A stretch of 7,471 bases of DNA from Bacteroidales bacterium (GTDB lineage Bacteria; Bacteroidota; Bacteroidia; Bacteroidales; UBA10428), in assembly GCA_016926235.1 (NCBI GenBank), contig JAFGOZ010000632.1, positions 1 to 7,471 on the forward strand, in the 5' to 3' direction. Shown piece by piece: positions 5,591 through 7,471 of the stretch (positions within the stretch are counted from its first letter, which is position 1; each line of letters starts with the position of its first letter). The notes beneath the pieces were generated by a model. It saw nothing but the letters and a program-made list of their open reading frames with translations, was not told where the DNA came from and did no database searches. The translations under genes were made by a program, and so were the position numbers.

Positions 5591-5890
5591 TCAGTTGTAG
5601 AAATATTTTTCGCCAAATATTTCAGCGTAAACACCAGAATTATTGTGAATTCCATATTCAAGAACCATATCACATAATTCGTCAAGCATCTTCCCAAGTA
5701 TCCATTGATTTGAGGCGCATGCCATTATTGAACCATCGTAGATTGTTATTCTGCTAAAAACATGTGGATTACCTTGGTCATCATGGCTTCTTTTAATAAT
5801 TCCGAAAAAACATTTGCCGTTACTTGCCTCTGCCATAAACATCTCTGTTATCTCAATCCTGCTATTCTTGTTTTTGCCAGACCTGCTCAT
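5591..5890 (-). CDS. Unknown small protein next to the integrase (99 aa)
   Basis: The frame is intact from the ATG at 5890, beginning MSRSGKNKNSRIEITEMFMA, with strand-like segments KCFFGIIKRS and SRITIYDGSIMACAS, a helix WILGKMLDELCDMVLEYG and the tail GVYAEIFGEKYFYN. There is no signal peptide, membrane segment or known catalytic motif; it is probably cytoplasmic. It lies 56 bp downstream of the integrase gene on the same strand, so the two may be cotranscribed, although the gap holds an AATAAG-N6-CTTATT dyad. It is too unlike known excisionases (no clear HTH) to be given that role. The compact alpha/beta composition supports a real gene. Confidence 0.6.
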   Translation of the reverse strand: MSRSGKNKNSRIEITEMFMAEASNGKCFFGIIKRSHDDQGNPHVFSRITIYDGSIMACASNQWILGKMLDELCDMVLEYGIHNNSGVYAEIFGEKYFYN

Positions 5891-5937
5891 GGTTAATAAT
5901 TAAAATCCACAACATTTAATAAAGTGTAAATCAGCTT

Positions 5938-5955
5938 AATAAGCGATTACTTATT
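5938..5955. repeat. Inverted repeat at the end of the integrase gene
   Basis: AATAAG (5938-5943), six bases, then CTTATT (5950-5955) form a perfect 6-bp dyad spanning the integrase stop codon. It is A/T-rich and has no T-run, so it is a weak terminator at best. Confidence 0.25.
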
Positions 5956-7200
5956 GGGAGTGTTAGAAGTCCACCTCATGACTTCATTTGCTATATCTTC
6001 ATCAGAAATTCTTAAATAATGGGCAGTATCTTTCACATCCTTATGCCCCAGAAGAAACTGCAGATAATGAATGGGCAGGTTTTTGTTAAAGTATAGATAG
6101 CTGGCAAAGGTCTTTCGAGCCATCTTATTCGTGATTTTAAAGCCAATGTTTGCCAGACTGCTTATTCTACCAAGATGTATATCAAAATGCGTTAAACTGA
6201 GGTTTAAGGGAAAATTTTCACCGTTTTTAATCTGGTATTGATTGATAATTTCCTGCCCACAGAAGATTTCGCCATCGTATATTGGGATTGATTTACATAA
6301 GCTGCCGTTTTTGGCTCGTCTATATCTGATATGGGTAAAATTTTCATTTTGTGAAAAGAATAATTTTGACTTCATGATATCCGCATAGTATTGACCTGTG
6401 CTCACCATAAAGAGAAAACAGTCAAGACATTTGATAATGTTTTCCTTTTTCATATTAAAAAGGTGCTCTGATAATTCAACAGGTATTTTTTCGGATTTGC
6501 GATACGGCTCAAGCTGCACCTCGCCACTTCGAAATTTCCTCCTTAATTCAAATAATTTATGAATTATGTCCTCAGTTAGCGCAATATCATTATTGTCAGG
6601 GCACTGGTTGTCATATTCTTCCGTGAAAACTGACAGCTTATAGCTTGGGTCGACAGGCAGCCTTTTTTCAGTTTCCAGATACTTTATGAACCCTTTAACT
6701 TTTGTATGAAGTTTTACCTTATAGTTATGCTCACCAGTGATATAGCGATAGAAGTTATTAAGAACAGCTTCAGAAATTTGTGATGGGTGTGTCGTAATTC
6801 TTTTCTTTATCAGGAATTCCTCGAAATATTTTAATGCTGTGTTATAGCCTGAAATTGTGCTTTTTGAAAGAGTGTTTCTTGTTTTCTTATTTACTCTTTC
6901 TTTCTTGCTTTTAATGAAGTCTTCCTTATAGTCAAATATTGATGCTGTGCGTTTAACATTCATATCGACATAGTTGTCAATGAATGCTTCTACATCATAT
7001 TTTGTAAAGTTATTATCCGTAAAATGTTTGCCCAATTCATACCTAATTGTGAATGCATAATTTTCCAAGTCACTAAATGACCTGTCGCCCATTCTTTTCC
7101 TTATTCTTCCTTTAAAGTTGGGATGGGTAACATATAGCCGAAAATACTGGTCATCTTTTCGGAGTTTTACTTCGAAGTGTTTGCTTTTAACTTGTCCCAT
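5947..7200 (-). CDS. Tyrosine recombinase / integrase (417 aa)
   Basis: This site-specific recombinase would insert and excise the surrounding element. Residues ~1-80 form an arm-type DNA-binding region (FRLYVTHPNFKGRIRKRMG), ~85-180 a SAM-like core-binding domain (SGYNTALKYFEEFL to VKGFIKYLETEKRLP), and ~205-405 the catalytic domain. Catalytic positions visible are the beta-strand lysine K297 (RRAKNG), R362 (MARKTFAS), H386 (LLGHKD) and the nucleophile Y395 (AHYLRI). The first arginine, normally in TGLR, is missing: TGQYY places Y271 there. The HxxR histidine is K359 and the position after R362 is lysine. Loss of the first arginine is known in IntDOT of CTnDOT, so the enzyme may still be active. 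Its length (~410 aa) is normal for the group. The ATG at 7200 lacks a Shine-Dalgarno site, as is common in Bacteroidota. Confidence 0.95.
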   Translation of the reverse strand: MGQVKSKHFEVKLRKDDQYFRLYVTHPNFKGRIRKRMGDRSFSDLENYAFTIRYELGKHFTDNNFTKYDVEAFIDNYVDMNVKRTASIFDYKEDFIKSKKERVNKKTRNTLSKSTISGYNTALKYFEEFLIKKRITTHPSQISEAVLNNFYRYITGEHNYKVKLHTKVKGFIKYLETEKRLPVDPSYKLSVFTEEYDNQCPDNNDIALTEDIIHKLFELRRKFRSGEVQLEPYRKSEKIPVELSEHLFNMKKENIIKCLDCFLFMVSTGQYYADIMKSKLFFSQNENFTHIRYRRAKNGSLCKSIPIYDGEIFCGQEIINQYQIKNGENFPLNLSLTHFDIHLGRISSLANIGFKITNKMARKTFASYLYFNKNLPIHYLQFLLGHKDVKDTAHYLRISDEDIANEVMRWTSNTPNK

Positions 7201-7216
7201 AGTTTTATCGTATTAA

Positions 7217-7230
7217 AGTAACAGGTTACT
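7217..7230. repeat. Palindrome AGTAAC-AG-GTTACT upstream of the integrase
   Basis: Six-base arms (7217-7222 and 7225-7230) are perfectly complementary around AG. The site lies in the predicted leader of the integrase gene, 17 bases before its start, and is one of several AGTAA/TTACT sites here, suggesting a bound regulator or integrase arm site. Confidence 0.5.
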
Positions 7231-7240
7231 CATAACACGA

Positions 7241-7248
7241 CAAAAATA
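7241..7248 (-). promoter_or_regulatory. Possible -7 box of the integrase promoter
   Basis: The minus strand reads TATTTTTG, matching TAnnTTTG, 40 bases before the integrase ATG. A -33 TTTG is not seen at the usual distance. The palindrome at 7248-7263 abuts the box and the palindrome at 7217-7230 lies just downstream, so a protein bound there could repress the gene. Confidence 0.35.
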
Positions 7249-7263
7249 AGTAATAAATTACTT
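7248..7263. repeat. Palindrome AAGTAAT-AA-ATTACTT, operator-like
   Basis: Perfect 7-bp arms (7248-7254 and 7257-7263) surround AA, directly upstream of the predicted -7 box. It shares the AGTAA half-site with the palindromes at 7217 and 7362. Confidence 0.5.
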
Positions 7264-7361
7264 TTTGGGACTAAGTATTTACTCTAAATTGACCAATTAA
7301 AGTAATGTAACGACTAATATTACAATCAAATAGGTGAATAGATACTTTCTTAATTAAGAAA

Positions 7362-7379
7362 AGAGTAAATAATTACTCT
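7362..7379. repeat. Palindrome AGAGTAA-ATAA-TTACTCT at the likely element end
   Basis: Perfect 7-bp arms lie at 7362-7368 and 7373-7379. It is the outermost member of the AGTAA cluster and sits exactly where base composition changes from AT-rich to GC-rich, so it may be part of the attachment site or an integrase arm site. The core crossover point cannot be fixed from one end. Confidence 0.4.
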
Positions 7380-7400
7380 CCGCCACCGACCTCAACCTTA

Positions 7401-7433
7401 TCCCCCCTGAGCGTAGCGAAGGAGGGATTTTTT
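7401..7433 (+). terminator. Intrinsic terminator
   Basis: TCCCCCCT (7401-7408) pairs with AGGAGGGA (7420-7427) with one C-A mismatch around the loop GAGCGTAGCGA, followed by six T (7428-7433). It would stop + strand transcripts. It lies in the GC-rich flank beyond the element, so it may belong to a host operon; the loop type is common in Bacteroidota intergenic hairpins. Confidence 0.7.
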
Positions 7434-7471
7434 GTTTGCAGGCCGACGCCCGTTTGCGAGGCTGAGGAATG

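Noticed and set aside
5947..7200. Integrase as a pseudogene because of missing catalytic residues
   Set aside because: The frame is full length and the nucleophile tyrosine, R362, H386 and K297 are kept; loss of the first arginine is known in active Bacteroidota integrases.
7434..7462. Repeat GTTTGCaGGC / GTTTGCgaGGC in the flank
   Set aside because: The two copies are short and inexact, and could arise by chance in the GC-rich flank; no function can be tied to them.

Overview
The window looks like accessory DNA from a member of the Bacteroidota, at the edge of an integrated element. The evidence is AT-rich sequence with poor Shine-Dalgarno sites, Bacteroidota-style signal peptides (ending LSAQ, and a lipobox VGC), and a 417-aa tyrosine integrase of the Bacteroidota conjugative-transposon type. 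It shares with them a SAM-like core-binding domain and loss of the usual first catalytic arginine. The last ~90 bases are clearly richer in G+C and carry a strong terminator, so the element probably ends near base 7380, just beyond the integrase and its AGTAA-repeat control region.

Layout. Bases 1-561 hold the end of a + strand gene resembling the N-terminal domain of McrB-like type IV restriction proteins. It stops before any AAA+/GTPase domain and is probably a remnant. Bases 667-1782 (-) encode a 371-aa HTH/coiled-coil protein of a widespread but uncharacterised family. Bases 1927-2213 carry no protein gene but hold three tandem long stem-loops, each followed by T-rich sequence on the + strand. 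Units 2 and 3 share an inner hairpin with compensatory base changes, a TAGCACG loop and an invariant TGCAGCGAGACA segment. This looks like an array of small structured RNAs (or single-stranded DNA structures) and is the best candidate here for something undescribed. Bases 2284-2724 (-) and 2927-4147 (+) are divergent genes for an exported protein and an SH3-tailed lipoprotein.

Bases 4148-5590 look like decaying cargo: a frameshifted + strand fragment, a two-gene minus-strand operon whose second gene is split by an in-frame amber codon, two further short interrupted fragments, and a G-quadruplex-prone G-run cluster on the minus strand. Bases 5591-5890 (-) encode a 99-aa unknown protein that follows the integrase gene (5947-7200, -) on the same strand, 56 bp downstream.

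How the parts work together is mostly inference. The integrase and the AGTAA repeats upstream of it would form the recombination and control module. The small genes next to it are cargo or accessory genes. The hairpin array lies divergently upstream of the HTH protein and could be a partner RNA, a target or a regulator, but the sequence alone does not show which.
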